Source: G963422705 sp963422705 (lineage in GTDB: Bacteria; Poribacteria; WGA-4E; WGA-3G). From it: a stretch of DNA of 64,000 nt. The DNA is taken from NCBI GenBank assembly GCA_963422705.1, contig OY730443.1:1302001-1366000 (forward strand). The letters are read 5' to 3'. Positions 50,566-59,944 of this stretch are shown here, in pieces (the first letter of the stretch is position 1; each line of letters opens with the position of its first letter). The position numbers and the translations under genes were made by a program. The notes under the pieces are model-generated. The model was not told the DNA's origin and did not search any database. It saw only the letters and a list, made by a program, of their open reading frames with translations.

Positions 50566-50680
50566 CGGAATGCTATCCGCGAAATTACACGCGCATCCTA
50601 TCAAGACATCCAAAGTGTCTTTGAGGAAGTAAGGCACGAGGCTTTCCACTAGCGGAATAGCAGGTGCGCATTCCCGCTGA
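50566..50680. repeat. REP-like sequences between redoxin and PBP genes
   Basis: CGGAATGCTATCCGC (50566-50580) is identical to the first half and loop of the palindrome at 44677. A related GCGGAAT...CATTCCCGC pair lies at 50652-50677. The 162-base gap holds little else. Confidence 0.5.
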
Positions 50681-50721
50681 ATTCGCTACCGTTATCATTG
50701 ATTAAAAAATTGGAGTCTAAA

Positions 50722-53196
50722 ATGCGTCGATTTTTACAGGCCTTTTTTCAAGGGATGCTTACGCTGAATTTTGGAATATGCATTCTCGGATTTATCGCCG
50801 GTTTTGTAGGGATTGGATTTGCAGGCGGCTTTATACTTGCGTGTTGGGAAGATGTGCGCAATATTGAATTCGATCAGTTAGAATACGTCGATGTCCAAAT
50901 ATGGCAGCAACACTTAGAGGTATATTCTTCGGTTTGCAAGGTACAAGAGAATGACAAAATTGATTTCTTGATAGAAAAATTGGAGAAGCTTGGCTACCAA
51001 AAGGTAAAACAGGTCATTCCGCAAATCACCGGGCCAGGAACGTATGCCTCTAAATTAGACGGAGAAAAATCGGAAAGAAGTGGCACAGTTCTCATCCATC
51101 TGCGTGAATTTGAATATCCACATCTCAACGTAGAAGCAGGACACGTGCAGATTTCAGTGAAATCAGGGAAAATTGCATCCATACGCAATACAGAAGGCTC
51201 CATACGACAGAATTTCTTCCTTGAACCTGAATTGCTGGCAGAACTCGCTGACGAAGGCGCGACACGCCGCCTTATTCCGCTTACAGAGATGCCCGACAAG
51301 CTCACCGGCGCGTTCATTGCCATTGAAGACAGACGATTTTACAACCATTGGGGCGTCGATCTCATCCGGCTCACCGGTGCTATCAGCAGAAAACTATTGC
51401 AAGGGAGACGCTTGAGCGGGACGAGTACGCTTACACAACAGTTGGCACGAAATATCTACCTCGGACGGGAGAGAGAGTACGTCCGTAAAATGAGAGAGAT
51501 GCTGCTCGCCGTGAAAATTGAGAAATCCTTCTCCAAAGATGAAATTTTTGAACGGTATCTCAACTACGTTGACTTAGGGACACACCGAGGAAAAACGGCG
51601 CACGGGGTACAGCAAGCCGCAATGGCATATTTTGGAAAAGAGGTCTCCGAACTCGAATTCCAAGAATGTGCGGTGTTGGCCGCACTCCCTAAGGCGCCCA
51701 GCGATTATTCTCCGATTTATAATCCAAAGGCCTCCAAAAATCGACGAGATTTAGTCTTAGATAGAATGTTAAACGAAGGGTTTATCACAGATACGGAATA
51801 CCTTACTAGCATCAATGCCCCTCTCATACAACAAACTTCGCGCAAAAGCGGTACCAGAAAATTATGGAAGGAGGCCGGGCATTTTCTTGATTACGTCGAG
51901 CAAGAACTGGGCAAGTTACCTAACCTAAGAGAGCAGCTCTATAGCGGCGGATTAAAGGTTTACACCACCATAGATATGTCCATGCAAGCGGTTGCAGAAA
52001 AAGCCGTCGCAGCGCATCTGCGATACATGGATGTCAAGTATAAAAGCGGATTGCCCGATTACGATACCAATAAAAGAAACCCTCACGGCATCGACGCAAT
52101 TAACAGTTACTTGCAAGCCGCACTGGTAGCCTTTGAACCGAAGACAGGACATATTAAAGCGATGGTAGGCGGCAGGGATTACAACATCACGAATTCCCAG
52201 ATTAACTTTTACAATCGCGCCGTTGTTGATAACCCAGGCGCAAAACGCCAACCCGGATCCGCATTTAAGCCGATTGTTTTCGCTGCCCTATTAGACGGAG
52301 CTAACCCTATTGTAACACCTGCCACGCCGATTATGGATGAACGGTGGGGAATCGTTCCCGCTCCAGGACAGCCAAAATGGTACCCGCGCAACTACAGTAG
52401 ATTTAAAGGAATACCTGTTAACGTCCGAGATATCCTTACGAACTCTATTAATGTACCGACAGCAAGGGCAGTTCTAGAGACACCCGTAGCAAAAAATGGC
52501 ATCTGGGACGGGATAAATCGAGTTGTGGCAATGGCGAAGCGAATGGGCATTAAGAGTTACATGAATCCAAAACCTGCTCTCACCTTGGGAGCATCAGGGC
52601 TCACTGTCCTTGAACTAACATCGGCATACGGGATTTTCGCAAACGGGGGAATTAAGGTAAATCCGGTTCACATTGAGTATGTGGTAAACTCAGATCGGCA
52701 GATTATTTATCCACCAAAGGATTACCAACCCGAGCGGACTCACGTCTTAGACGCAGGCACAGCGTACCAGATAACATCATTTTTGCAGAATGTCATGACG
52801 AATGGCACCGGCAAACGGGCCGGACGAATGGGACTGACACGCCCAGCCGCCGGCAAAACCGGCACCACCAATGACTACGTCGATGCATGGTTCGTCGGTT
52901 ATACAACGGATTTGGTTGTCGGAGTCTGGGTAGGTTTCGATGAAAAACGTCGCAATCGCCGGAATTATAATCAACAAGGCGCCTGGGCAGCATTGCCTAT
53001 CTGGGCACGTTTCATGATTGACGCGTCTAGAGGACCCGAAAAAGAATTCCCTGTCCCGGATAATATTATTTTCCGGGAAATTGACAAAAAAACCGGAGCT
53101 GTAAATCGGGTAGGAAAATGTCCACCGGGAAATATCAGCAACGAGCCATTTATCAAAGGCAAGGAACCTCAGCATCTCTGCCCACGCCACCGTTAG
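50722..53196 (+). CDS. PBP1B-type bifunctional transglycosylase/transpeptidase
   Basis: 824 residues; polymerises and crosslinks peptidoglycan. N-terminal membrane segment (FGICILGFIAGFVGIGFAGGFILA), then residues ~80-180 resemble the UB2H domain of PBP1B (LEKLGYQKV, ITGPGTYASK, LIHLREFEYP). GT51: FIAIEDRRFYNHWGVD with catalytic Glu (~residue 207), STLTQQLARNIYLGRE, KIEKSFSKDEI. Transpeptidase: PGSAFKPIV (SxxK, ~residue 517), TNSINVPTAR (SxN), AGKTGTTNDYVDAWFVGYT (KTG, ~710). ATG 50722 is used because GGAG lies 7 bases upstream; TTG 50698 is less likely. In E. coli UB2H binds the activator LpoB; none is seen here. A hairpin terminator follows at 53207. Confidence 0.93.
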   Translation: MRRFLQAFFQGMLTLNFGICILGFIAGFVGIGFAGGFILACWEDVRNIEFDQLEYVDVQIWQQHLEVYSSVCKVQENDKIDFLIEKLEKLGYQKVKQVIPQITGPGTYASKLDGEKSERSGTVLIHLREFEYPHLNVEAGHVQISVKSGKIASIRNTEGSIRQNFFLEPELLAELADEGATRRLIPLTEMPDKLTGAFIAIEDRRFYNHWGVDLIRLTGAISRKLLQGRRLSGTSTLTQQLARNIYLGREREYVRKMREMLLAVKIEKSFSKDEIFERYLNYVDLGTHRGKTAHGVQQAAMAYFGKEVSELEFQECAVLAALPKAPSDYSPIYNPKASKNRRDLVLDRMLNEGFITDTEYLTSINAPLIQQTSRKSGTRKLWKEAGHFLDYVEQELGKLPNLREQLYSGGLKVYTTIDMSMQAVAEKAVAAHLRYMDVKYKSGLPDYDTNKRNPHGIDAINSYLQAALVAFEPKTGHIKAMVGGRDYNITNSQINFYNRAVVDNPGAKRQPGSAFKPIVFAALLDGANPIVTPATPIMDERWGIVPAPGQPKWYPRNYSRFKGIPVNVRDILTNSINVPTARAVLETPVAKNGIWDGINRVVAMAKRMGIKSYMNPKPALTLGASGLTVLELTSAYGIFANGGIKVNPVHIEYVVNSDRQIIYPPKDYQPERTHVLDAGTAYQITSFLQNVMTNGTGKRAGRMGLTRPAAGKTGTTNDYVDAWFVGYTTDLVVGVWVGFDEKRRNRRNYNQQGAWAALPIWARFMIDASRGPEKEFPVPDNIIFREIDKKTGAVNRVGKCPPGNISNEPFIKGKEPQHLCPRHR

Positions 53197-53206
53197 TTAC
53201 CGTAGC

Positions 53207-53254
53207 GCAAGGCAAGCGGTTTCGATTTTGCCGAACTTGAAATCCTTGCCTTGC
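53207..53254 (+). terminator. Inverted repeat after the PBP1B gene
   Basis: GCAAGGCAAG (53207-53216) and CTTGCCTTGC (53245-53254) are a perfect 10-bp inverted repeat with a 28-base loop, 10 bases after the PBP stop. The long loop and modest T content make it a tentative terminator. Confidence 0.45.
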
Positions 53255-53368
53255 TTTACATCACTTTTTGAAACACCCTTCGCTTTCCGAATATTCCTTT
53301 CCATAGCCGCAATCTATCACATCCACGAAAACACGAATAATACCCTACAAATTTCAGAAAAAATATGG

Positions 53369-53514
53369 TATAATATCATATAAGCTTCAACAGATATATA
53401 CATCAAAGAAGATAGTATCCTCCAAATCTTGTATGTATGAACGAAGAACTAGCTATCATCTCGCCAGATTAAGCTTGGGAAATCCTTCTCCGTGGAATGC
53501 GGGGCGTGCATTCC
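53369..53514 (+). promoter_or_regulatory. uvrB upstream region: TATAAT and REP-like palindrome
   Basis: TATAAT at 53369-53374 has a poor -35 (TACAAA, 17 bases upstream) and could drive uvrB. In the leader, GGAATGC-GGGGCGT-GCATTCC (53494-53514) is the third copy of the REP-like hairpin and would fold in the uvrB mRNA 54 bases before its start. Confidence 0.4.
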
Positions 53515-53567
53515 ATCGTAATTTGCCGTTCTTATCGCTTTCATCCAGGAAAAAAAGGAATATAAAG

Positions 53568-55586
53568 ATGCGAGAGAAAATAAAGTACGTTGTTAATGAT
53601 GAAATATCCTCTCACAAATTTGAGCTCCACTCCGAATTCACGCCACAAGGTGATCAGCCGAAAGCCATAGCACAACTCACAGAAGGAATCCAACGTGGCG
53701 ATACGGCGCAGACACTCCTTGGCGTGACAGGCTCGGGGAAAACCTACACGATGGCGAATTTAATTCAGAACGTCCAATCTCCAACGCTCGTTATTTCACC
53801 CAATAAGACACTCGCCGCACAGCTTTACAACGAATTCCGAACGTTTTTTCCAAATAACGCCGTCCACTACTTCGTCAGTGATTATGAGTACTACCAACCC
53901 GAGGCATACATTCCGTCTACAGACACCTATATTGAAAAGGATGTTCGCATTAACGAAGAAATCACACGGATGCGCCTTGCCTCAACCGCATCGTTAATGT
54001 CCCGACGCGATGTCATCATTGTTGCCAGTGTCTCTTGTCTGTACGGACTCGGCTCCCCAGATGAATTTGATGGACAGAAAATTGACATACAAATAGGACA
54101 GATTCTCCGACGCGACAGGTTTCTACGAGAATTAGTCGATATTCAGTACGCACGCAACGATGTAGAGTTCTGGCAAGGAACATTCCGCGCCCGCGGTGAT
54201 GTCATTGAGGTGTTCCCCGCATATAAAGAAACCGCTTATCGCATTGAATTGTTTGGCGACGAAGTGGATAGAATCGCTGAAATTGATACCACTACCGGCG
54301 AGGTTGTCTCAAAATTGGATTCCCTTGAGATTTATCCCGCCAAACATTTCATGACCGATGCAGAAATTTTTGACGACGCCTTGATTAATATTGAACTTGA
54401 ACTTCAACAACGGATTGAAGAGTTTAAGAAAGAGAATAAACTTCTTGAAGCGCAGCGGATTGAACAACGTACCCGGTTTGACCTGGAAATGCTAAGAGAG
54501 GTCGGCTACTGCTCAGGGATTGAAAACTATTCACGCCACCTTTCCGGGTTGCAGCCCGGCCAGCCCCCGTATTGCCTTATTCACTACTTCCCCGAGGATT
54601 TTCTGCTGTTTATCGACGAATCGCATGTTACTATTCCGCAATTGCGAGGGATGTATCGCGGTGACAGGGCGCGAAAGGAGACACTCGTCAATTACGGATT
54701 TCGGCTACCATCAGCGTTAGACAACCGGCCGCTCCGGTTTGATGAAATCGAATCCTGCCTCAGTCAAGTTATTTTTGTTTCCGCAACCCCAGGGCCGTAT
54801 GAAATCGAAACAAGCAGTCAAATTGCTGAACAACTGATTCGCCCTACCGGATTAATCGACCCAGAAATTATTGTACAACCTGTGACAGGTCAAATTGACC
54901 ATCTTATCGGCAAAATTAGGGAACGCGTGAAACGGAAACAACGCGTCCTGGTAACAACTTTGACAAAACGGATGGCTGAAGATTTAACGGAATACTTCAC
55001 AGAGACAGGCATCCGCGCCGATTACATGCATTCTGAAATTGATGTCTTTGACCGGGCCAGAATCTTACGTGAACTTCGCGAAGGTAGCTTTGATGTACTT
55101 GTCGGTATAAACCTACTTCGTGAAGGACTTGATCTTCCCGAAGTTTCGCTCGTCGCAATTCTAGACGCTGATAGACCCGGATTTTTGAGGTCACTGAGAT
55201 CCTTGGTGCAAACCGCCGGACGCGCCGCAAGAAACGTTGATGGCGAAGTGATTCTATACGGCGATAGCATCACTGACGCAATGGAAGAAGCAATGAAAGA
55301 GACGCGCCGCAGGCGAGACGCACAGATGAAATATAACGCTGAAAACAACATTACCCCAGCGACAATTGAAAAAGCAATTCAGGAACTAATTTCGGAATCA
55401 ACAGGGGAATACAAGACTAAGAAGAAACAAATTCAACCCGTTCCCGCACCAGAATATGTTGAACAGGAAAACGTTGAAACAATTATCCCAGAATTAACAC
55501 GACAGATGCAGAAAGCCGCCATGAATCTCCAATTTGAGGAAGCCGCCGCACTTCGCGATCAAATTGCCGAACTCAAAAACAGATAA
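53568..55586 (+). CDS. uvrB: Excinuclease ABC subunit B
   Basis: 672 residues, usual length. UvrB is the DNA-damage verification helicase of nucleotide excision repair, loaded by UvrA and cutting with UvrC. Walker A GVTGSGKTYTM (residues ~53-63), the beta-hairpin YYQPEAYIPSTDTYIEKD (~106-123), IDESHVTIPQLRGMYRGDRARKE with the Walker B Asp-Glu (~350), GINLLREGLDLPEVSLVAILDADRPGFLRS and the C-terminal UVR motif QMQKAAMNLQFEEAAALRDQI that contacts UvrC. Start ATG 53568 has AAGGAA 7 bases upstream; the frame stays open upstream to 53433 but that part is not conserved. In E. coli it is SOS-controlled, and lexA is close by, but no shared operator was evident. Confidence 0.96.
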   Translation: MREKIKYVVNDEISSHKFELHSEFTPQGDQPKAIAQLTEGIQRGDTAQTLLGVTGSGKTYTMANLIQNVQSPTLVISPNKTLAAQLYNEFRTFFPNNAVHYFVSDYEYYQPEAYIPSTDTYIEKDVRINEEITRMRLASTASLMSRRDVIIVASVSCLYGLGSPDEFDGQKIDIQIGQILRRDRFLRELVDIQYARNDVEFWQGTFRARGDVIEVFPAYKETAYRIELFGDEVDRIAEIDTTTGEVVSKLDSLEIYPAKHFMTDAEIFDDALINIELELQQRIEEFKKENKLLEAQRIEQRTRFDLEMLREVGYCSGIENYSRHLSGLQPGQPPYCLIHYFPEDFLLFIDESHVTIPQLRGMYRGDRARKETLVNYGFRLPSALDNRPLRFDEIESCLSQVIFVSATPGPYEIETSSQIAEQLIRPTGLIDPEIIVQPVTGQIDHLIGKIRERVKRKQRVLVTTLTKRMAEDLTEYFTETGIRADYMHSEIDVFDRARILRELREGSFDVLVGINLLREGLDLPEVSLVAILDADRPGFLRSLRSLVQTAGRAARNVDGEVILYGDSITDAMEEAMKETRRRRDAQMKYNAENNITPATIEKAIQELISESTGEYKTKKKQIQPVPAPEYVEQENVETIIPELTRQMQKAAMNLQFEEAAALRDQIAELKNR

Positions 55587-55650
55587 CATAAACATTGTGG
55601 AAACAACAGCGATTGGGAAACACGGGTACCTAATCACTAAAGGAGAAGAG

Positions 55651-56349
55651 ATGAAACGTTTTTTTTTAATCAGCCGTACAATCATTGCTAATTTAGATAT
55701 GAGTTGTGCAATCGGGCTAACGTTAGTTTTTATATTCGTGCTACAGTCTTGTAGCCTCGCGAAAATAAACCCATCCACTAAAGAAATGTCAGTCTTCGAA
55801 GCAACATTAGCTGTTCATGGTATAATCGACGGCGATAATGTCACGCAGGTGATGACGGTTTTGGCAAAAGCAGATGACGGCAACATGACGGCGCGTGGCC
55901 ACCTTCCATGGAGCAACTCACGCAGTATCGGCTATTTTTCACCAGGAGCAGACAGGGTTACTTGGAATTTTATGCCAACGATAAATTTTGAAAACAACCC
56001 TACCGAACCGTTCTACTTTGTTGTTAGAATCCGGACTACATCGGAATCCCTTTATGAAACTTTTAAAGGGAAGGTTGAAATGATTGAACCTGATGACTCT
56101 GTTCATCAGACAGGAACAGACTCCCAACCAACCGCCTTTGTATTGAACCTCTTGAATGCCGTTGAAAACGGAGGCTTTGAAGCAACCGTTGTTGAGCTTG
56201 GACTCGCTTACATATCAGAGGAAAAATTTACTTTTGGGTTAATCTCATCGGAGCGCGCTAAATCTGAGCGAGTCTGGAATGTTGATGTCCCTAATGATGC
56301 TCACAACGGTTATGATTATTGGTTGAGCGATGTAGAAGATGGAAGCTAA
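55651..56349 (+). CDS. Hypothetical lipoprotein
   Basis: 232 residues with a lipoprotein-type N-terminus: charged lead, hydrophobic stretch (CAIGLTLVFIFVLQSC) and lipobox LQSC-S near residue 34. The hydrophobic part is set far back, so MKRFFLISRTIIAN upstream may also be membrane-associated. The body is beta-rich without a motif I recognise (e.g. GYFSPGADRVTWNFMPTINFENN). ATG 55651 has AGGAGAAGAG just upstream; the frame stays open further up inside uvrB but without a start site. It follows uvrB by 64 bases and precedes the sulfatase by 95. Function unknown. Confidence 0.65.
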   Translation: MKRFFLISRTIIANLDMSCAIGLTLVFIFVLQSCSLAKINPSTKEMSVFEATLAVHGIIDGDNVTQVMTVLAKADDGNMTARGHLPWSNSRSIGYFSPGADRVTWNFMPTINFENNPTEPFYFVVRIRTTSESLYETFKGKVEMIEPDDSVHQTGTDSQPTAFVLNLLNAVENGGFEATVVELGLAYISEEKFTFGLISSERAKSERVWNVDVPNDAHNGYDYWLSDVEDGS

Positions 56350-56444
56350 AGATTCCTGACTTTTCAATAAAAAGAATTTATGAACCACCCCGATTTATAT
56401 GGAAATCCGGTTATCATGCAGTAGAACCCGGGAAGGGAACAACC

Positions 56445-57905
56445 ATGGAAAAACAGCCAAACATTTTGTGGTATTGTACGGACCAGCAACGTTTCGACAC
56501 CATCGGAGCATTAGGAAATCCCCATATTCACACACCACGACTTGACGAATTTGTCAGTCAATCGGTCACTTTCACCCACGCCTACTGCCAGTCACCCATC
56601 TGCACCCCCTCTCGTGCCAGTTTTATGACAGGCATGTATCCTTCAGCCATAAGTGTAACGGGGAATGGCAACCCCGTTTTTCCACAGTATTATGAAGATA
56701 GGCTGATCTCTCATGCCCTAGCACAACACGGTTATGATTGCGGTTTGATTGGGAAACTCCATCTCGCAAGCGCCTTTGATGCCCAAGAACAGCGCGTGAA
56801 CGATGGATATCGCTATTTTCAATATAGCCATGACCATGGAAAGCCGAACGCATTCGGACACGAATATGCAGATTGGCTCAGGGCACAAGGGGTTGACCCG
56901 GCGGAACTGATAAGACACAAGGCAATCGTCAAAAAGCCCATGAAAGAGACCGGACGCCTAGCAGAACCGACCCCGGATTGCGATAATGTCCCGCCCCACC
57001 TCCACCAGACATACTGGTGCACGGAAAAATCAATTGAATTTATTCAAAAAAATCGGCAGAAAAATCAGCCGTGGATGCTTAACATCAATCCGTTTGACCC
57101 ACATCCGGCATTTGATGCACCGTGGGAGTACTATCGACGGTATAAACCTGAAACACTCCCAGGGCCGCATTTTAAGGAAAGTGATATCCGCTTTCAGGCG
57201 AAATTGACAGATGCAGGCATTGATTTTCAATCGCAATCAAAGCCGCCTTCAGAATGGGATGATAAGCGGATGCAAGCATCTTATTATGCCATGATTGAAC
57301 AAATTGACCACGAATTTGGACGCTTACTCGATTACCTTGATATCCAGGGGCTCCGGGAAAACACGATTGTTATCTTCACCTCTGACCACGGAGAAGCACT
57401 CGGAGACCACGGGTTGGTATACAAAGGGTGCCGCTTTTACGAAGGCTCCGTCCGCGTACCGCTCATCATTTCCTGGCCAACACACTTCTTGCAGGACGTC
57501 CAAACCGATGCCCTTGTTGAACTCCTCGATATTGTTCCAACATTGTATGATGTCTTGGGGGTAGAGATACCGTATCATGTCCAAGGGAGCTCACTCGCAC
57601 GGCTGTTACGTGGCAATACGGCTACCCATATCCATCGCGAAGCGGTTCGGTCTGAATTTTTTGCCGCGCTCGCAACACCTGACCAGACACATGCCACGAT
57701 GTATCGAGACAGGCGATGGAAACTGGTCGGGTATCATCAAAAAGGAATTTGTGAGTTGTACGATCTGGAAAACGACCCGTGGGAACACAATGACCTCGCT
57801 GAACACGCCGATTATCAAGCCATAAAGTGGGAACTAATGCAAAAAAGTTTTGACGCGACTGTTTATGCACATCCTCAGATGATACCACGAGTCGCTTCGC
57901 ATTAG
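56445..57905 (+). CDS. Type I sulfatase (formylglycine-dependent)
   Basis: 486 residues. The sulfatase signature with the cysteine converted to formylglycine is SPICTPSRASFMTGMYPS (C at residue ~48 of the CTPSR motif). Metal-site residues are seen at NILWYCTDQQRFDTIG (~residues 6-20), FTSDHGEALGDHGLVYKG (~residues 307-324) and INPFDPHPAF. No signal peptide at the chosen start ATG 56445 (GGAAGGGAAC upstream), so it may act in the cytoplasm or be exported otherwise. It hydrolyses a sulfate ester, most likely of a glycan; no sulfatase-modifying enzyme gene is in the window. Downstream PhyH gene is convergent. Extension upstream to 56319 overlaps the previous gene and is unsupported. Confidence 0.92.
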   Translation: MEKQPNILWYCTDQQRFDTIGALGNPHIHTPRLDEFVSQSVTFTHAYCQSPICTPSRASFMTGMYPSAISVTGNGNPVFPQYYEDRLISHALAQHGYDCGLIGKLHLASAFDAQEQRVNDGYRYFQYSHDHGKPNAFGHEYADWLRAQGVDPAELIRHKAIVKKPMKETGRLAEPTPDCDNVPPHLHQTYWCTEKSIEFIQKNRQKNQPWMLNINPFDPHPAFDAPWEYYRRYKPETLPGPHFKESDIRFQAKLTDAGIDFQSQSKPPSEWDDKRMQASYYAMIEQIDHEFGRLLDYLDIQGLRENTIVIFTSDHGEALGDHGLVYKGCRFYEGSVRVPLIISWPTHFLQDVQTDALVELLDIVPTLYDVLGVEIPYHVQGSSLARLLRGNTATHIHREAVRSEFFAALATPDQTHATMYRDRRWKLVGYHQKGICELYDLENDPWEHNDLAEHADYQAIKWELMQKSFDATVYAHPQMIPRVASH

Positions 57906-58111
57906 TCCTTCTGAAGAAAGCACGGAACCTAGCAAACGGAAACCTTGTTTCTAAGCGAATAGTTCCGTAGCCTTTCTATTGTGAATTCTAAAAAGAAGTA
58001 GACAGAGGCAAATTTGGAAATGCTTCACCTCTCAATCAACCCAGATTATAGTAAAATTAATTGATGTTAACTATGTTGCCACTGCTCGTTCTTTCTACCC
58101 ACGTCTGCCTA

Positions 58112-58933
58112 TCAATCCCATAAATCAAGCCCAAGTAGTTTTCGCCCTAATGGAGTGAGCGCTGAAGGGCCATAGTTTTTCGCTTCCCATCCCCGCGCGT
58201 CACCCGGATACGGATGCCGCCCTAATGCTCTCCGTTCTCGCCAGAGTGTAATGCGCTCTTGCCGGCGTTCTTCATCCATCGGGGCCGGAATCGGATAGAA
58301 ATTCATGTATTGGGCCAAGCGCGGTTTATCGGAAGTGTTACGTCCATTTCCGTGAGGAAGAGCCACATGCCAGATTAGCAAAGAACCAGCCTTCCCAGGT
58401 ACCTGAATGAAGTGTTCCGGAGAGATTTGGGGTACCCACGGATTTTCCTTGTCAATTAGGGACTTATGTGCTCCGGGCCAACAGACGAAAGAGCCCTGAT
58501 TGTCAGCTGTGTCTGTTAGAAACAGAACGCCTTGTGTACTGAACCTGACCGGGAGTTTTGAGGTATCTACATCCCAATGGTACATCCCCTGATGTTCCCA
58601 CTCAGGATAGTCAGGATGTTTAGGTGGTTTCATGTTAACCCGGTCGGGGTGAACCCAAAGCTTATGTGTGCCGTAAACCTCGGTATAGATTTGATGGATC
58701 GGTGGATGTTGATAGACGTTCCACATCGCTTGGTGTTGATACATCTCCACCATCCCCGCGCCGGGTTTATGAGGCGCCCGGTACCAGTCGTCCGGTTCAG
58801 TTGGGTCCATTTCTAAAAACGCGAAAATCGCGTCAACGACTGCCCCACAGAGCTCAGCCGAGACGGCATTCTCGATGAGCATGTAGCCGTATTTATCAAA
58901 ATTGTCACGGTGTGCTTGTGTTACTATTTTCAC
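58112..58933 (-). CDS. Phytanoyl-CoA dioxygenase (PhyH) family protein
   Basis: 273 residues of the Fe(II)/2-oxoglutarate-dependent PhyH fold. N-terminal FDKYGYMLIENAVSAELCGAVVDAI; metal ligands H-x-D in MYHWDVDTS (~residue 119) and the distal His in LLIWHVALPHGNGRNTSDKPRLAQYMNFYP, with Arg for 2-oxoglutarate. WCPGAHKSL is a typical WPGAHKS motif. Such proteins hydroxylate diverse small molecules; substrate unknown. Convergent to the sulfatase gene. A second, weakly related PhyH gene follows after the ITPase gene (59945-60802). Start ATG 58933 with GTAATTG upstream, weak. Confidence 0.88.
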   Translation of the reverse strand: MKIVTQAHRDNFDKYGYMLIENAVSAELCGAVVDAIFAFLEMDPTEPDDWYRAPHKPGAGMVEMYQHQAMWNVYQHPPIHQIYTEVYGTHKLWVHPDRVNMKPPKHPDYPEWEHQGMYHWDVDTSKLPVRFSTQGVLFLTDTADNQGSFVCWPGAHKSLIDKENPWVPQISPEHFIQVPGKAGSLLIWHVALPHGNGRNTSDKPRLAQYMNFYPIPAPMDEERRQERITLWRERRALGRHPYPGDARGWEAKNYGPSALTPLGRKLLGLDLWD

Positions 58934-59108
58934 TTCAATTACCTTTTGGAATAAAAGCTGCGTTTTTTTCTAAATTACCGAGGCTTTCGAGAAGCCTCTG
59001 TGTATTTTGTCATTTCAAATCAATTCTACAGGAACGAACATCTTTTCCGAACCTACTAATGTTCTTTAGAGTTGAGATACCCTTAATTTGCTCTTGAAGA
59101 ACTGCAAG

Positions 59109-59171
59109 CTAACGTTGTATTTCTTCTAGACTTAGGCTCGTTTTAATCTTGGATTTATCTCTCTCTGACAT
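59109..59171 (-). CDS. Small hypothetical ORF, possibly truncated
   Basis: ATG 59171 has GGGGAG about 9 bases upstream and reads MSERDKSKIKTSLSLEEIQR then TAG (59111-59109). Beyond the stop the same frame continues as LAVLQEQIKGISTLKNIS, helical and coding-like, so it may be a short protein broken by a stop. It begins 35 bases after the yjjX stop. Confidence 0.35.
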   Translation of the reverse strand: MSERDKSKIKTSLSLEEIQR

Positions 59172-59206
59172 GATAATTTCTCCCCTCAATTGTAATCTCT
59201 AATGCC

Positions 59207-59746
59207 TTACCGAAAAAAATAAAGATTCTGTTTGATAAAAGGGATTAATGCAAAAATTATTCCTTGGACTTGATTTTGTACCCTATCAATTTTACCATCT
59301 GTCAAAAATCCAATTGTGCCATGTCCTAATGTGGCAACCTTATCGTTCGCCAGCTCACAAATAACCCGTCCGAATCCTTTTTCAACCAAAAGCGCTTCGG
59401 TGATTGCCCCCGGCAATTCACAAAGTCCTGTCGTGCCAAAACTGCCGCGATTGTGTTCATCTAAAATATAAATCACATTTATAACAAACCACCTATCGTG
59501 AAATTTAAGAGCGCCTCCTTCAATCCCAACAAAAAAAGTCGCACCGAGGTTCCGTTCGTCATTTATTTGCTTAATGTTCTCAGCGCGGTTTTTAGCACCA
59601 TCAAAGGTTTCATTATTAACAGGCTGCTCGGGAACACCCGTATCAACAAGTATTCCTTCAACCTCTATCTGCTCGAAAAATGTTAAAAAACCTTTTTGGA
59701 CACTCTCAATTTTTATCGGATTTTCGGAACCCACCAGGACTTTCAC
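59207..59746 (-). CDS. yjjX: Inosine/xanthosine triphosphatase, DUF84 family
   Basis: 179 residues. Removes ITP and XTP (non-canonical purine nucleotides). DUF84 pattern: VKVLVGSENPIKIESVQKGF at the N-terminus, TGVPEQPVNNETFDGAKNRAENI (~residues 33-56), FFVGIEGGALKFHDRWFVINV (~72-92), and C-terminal LGHGTIGFLTDGKIDR. Start GTG 59746 (residue V before KVLVGS) has GGAG 6 bases upstream; the ATG at 59830 adds 28 residues with no conservation. Lies between two PhyH genes on the same strand. Confidence 0.88.
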   Translation of the reverse strand: MKVLVGSENPIKIESVQKGFLTFFEQIEVEGILVDTGVPEQPVNNETFDGAKNRAENIKQINDERNLGATFFVGIEGGALKFHDRWFVINVIYILDEHNRGSFGTTGLCELPGAITEALLVEKGFGRVICELANDKVATLGHGTIGFLTDGKIDRVQNQVQGIIFALIPFIKQNLYFFR

Positions 59747-59944
59747 AATAATCTCCAATGTCCTATAATAACTCAAGTCCACACTTACAAATCCATGGTA
59801 TATCCTTAGTCCCGCCCTATTGCTCCCCATGTTGTCGGGAGGTTACCATCTACTTCCAATATCACCGCAACCAATTCTCGCACAGCTGTCATGATGTGCT
59901 CCTCCCGTTATTCTCGATTGTGCCATTTTTTTTGATATGATATC

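Noticed and set aside
49818..53374. Common LexA operator at lexA and uvrB
   Set aside because: Both upstream regions are AT-rich around TATAAT-like sequences but share no convincing palindrome; similarity is at chance level by eye.
53433..53567. Upstream extension of uvrB
   Set aside because: The extra 45 residues are not conserved, overlap the REP-like hairpin, and the internal ATG 53568 has a proper ribosome binding site.
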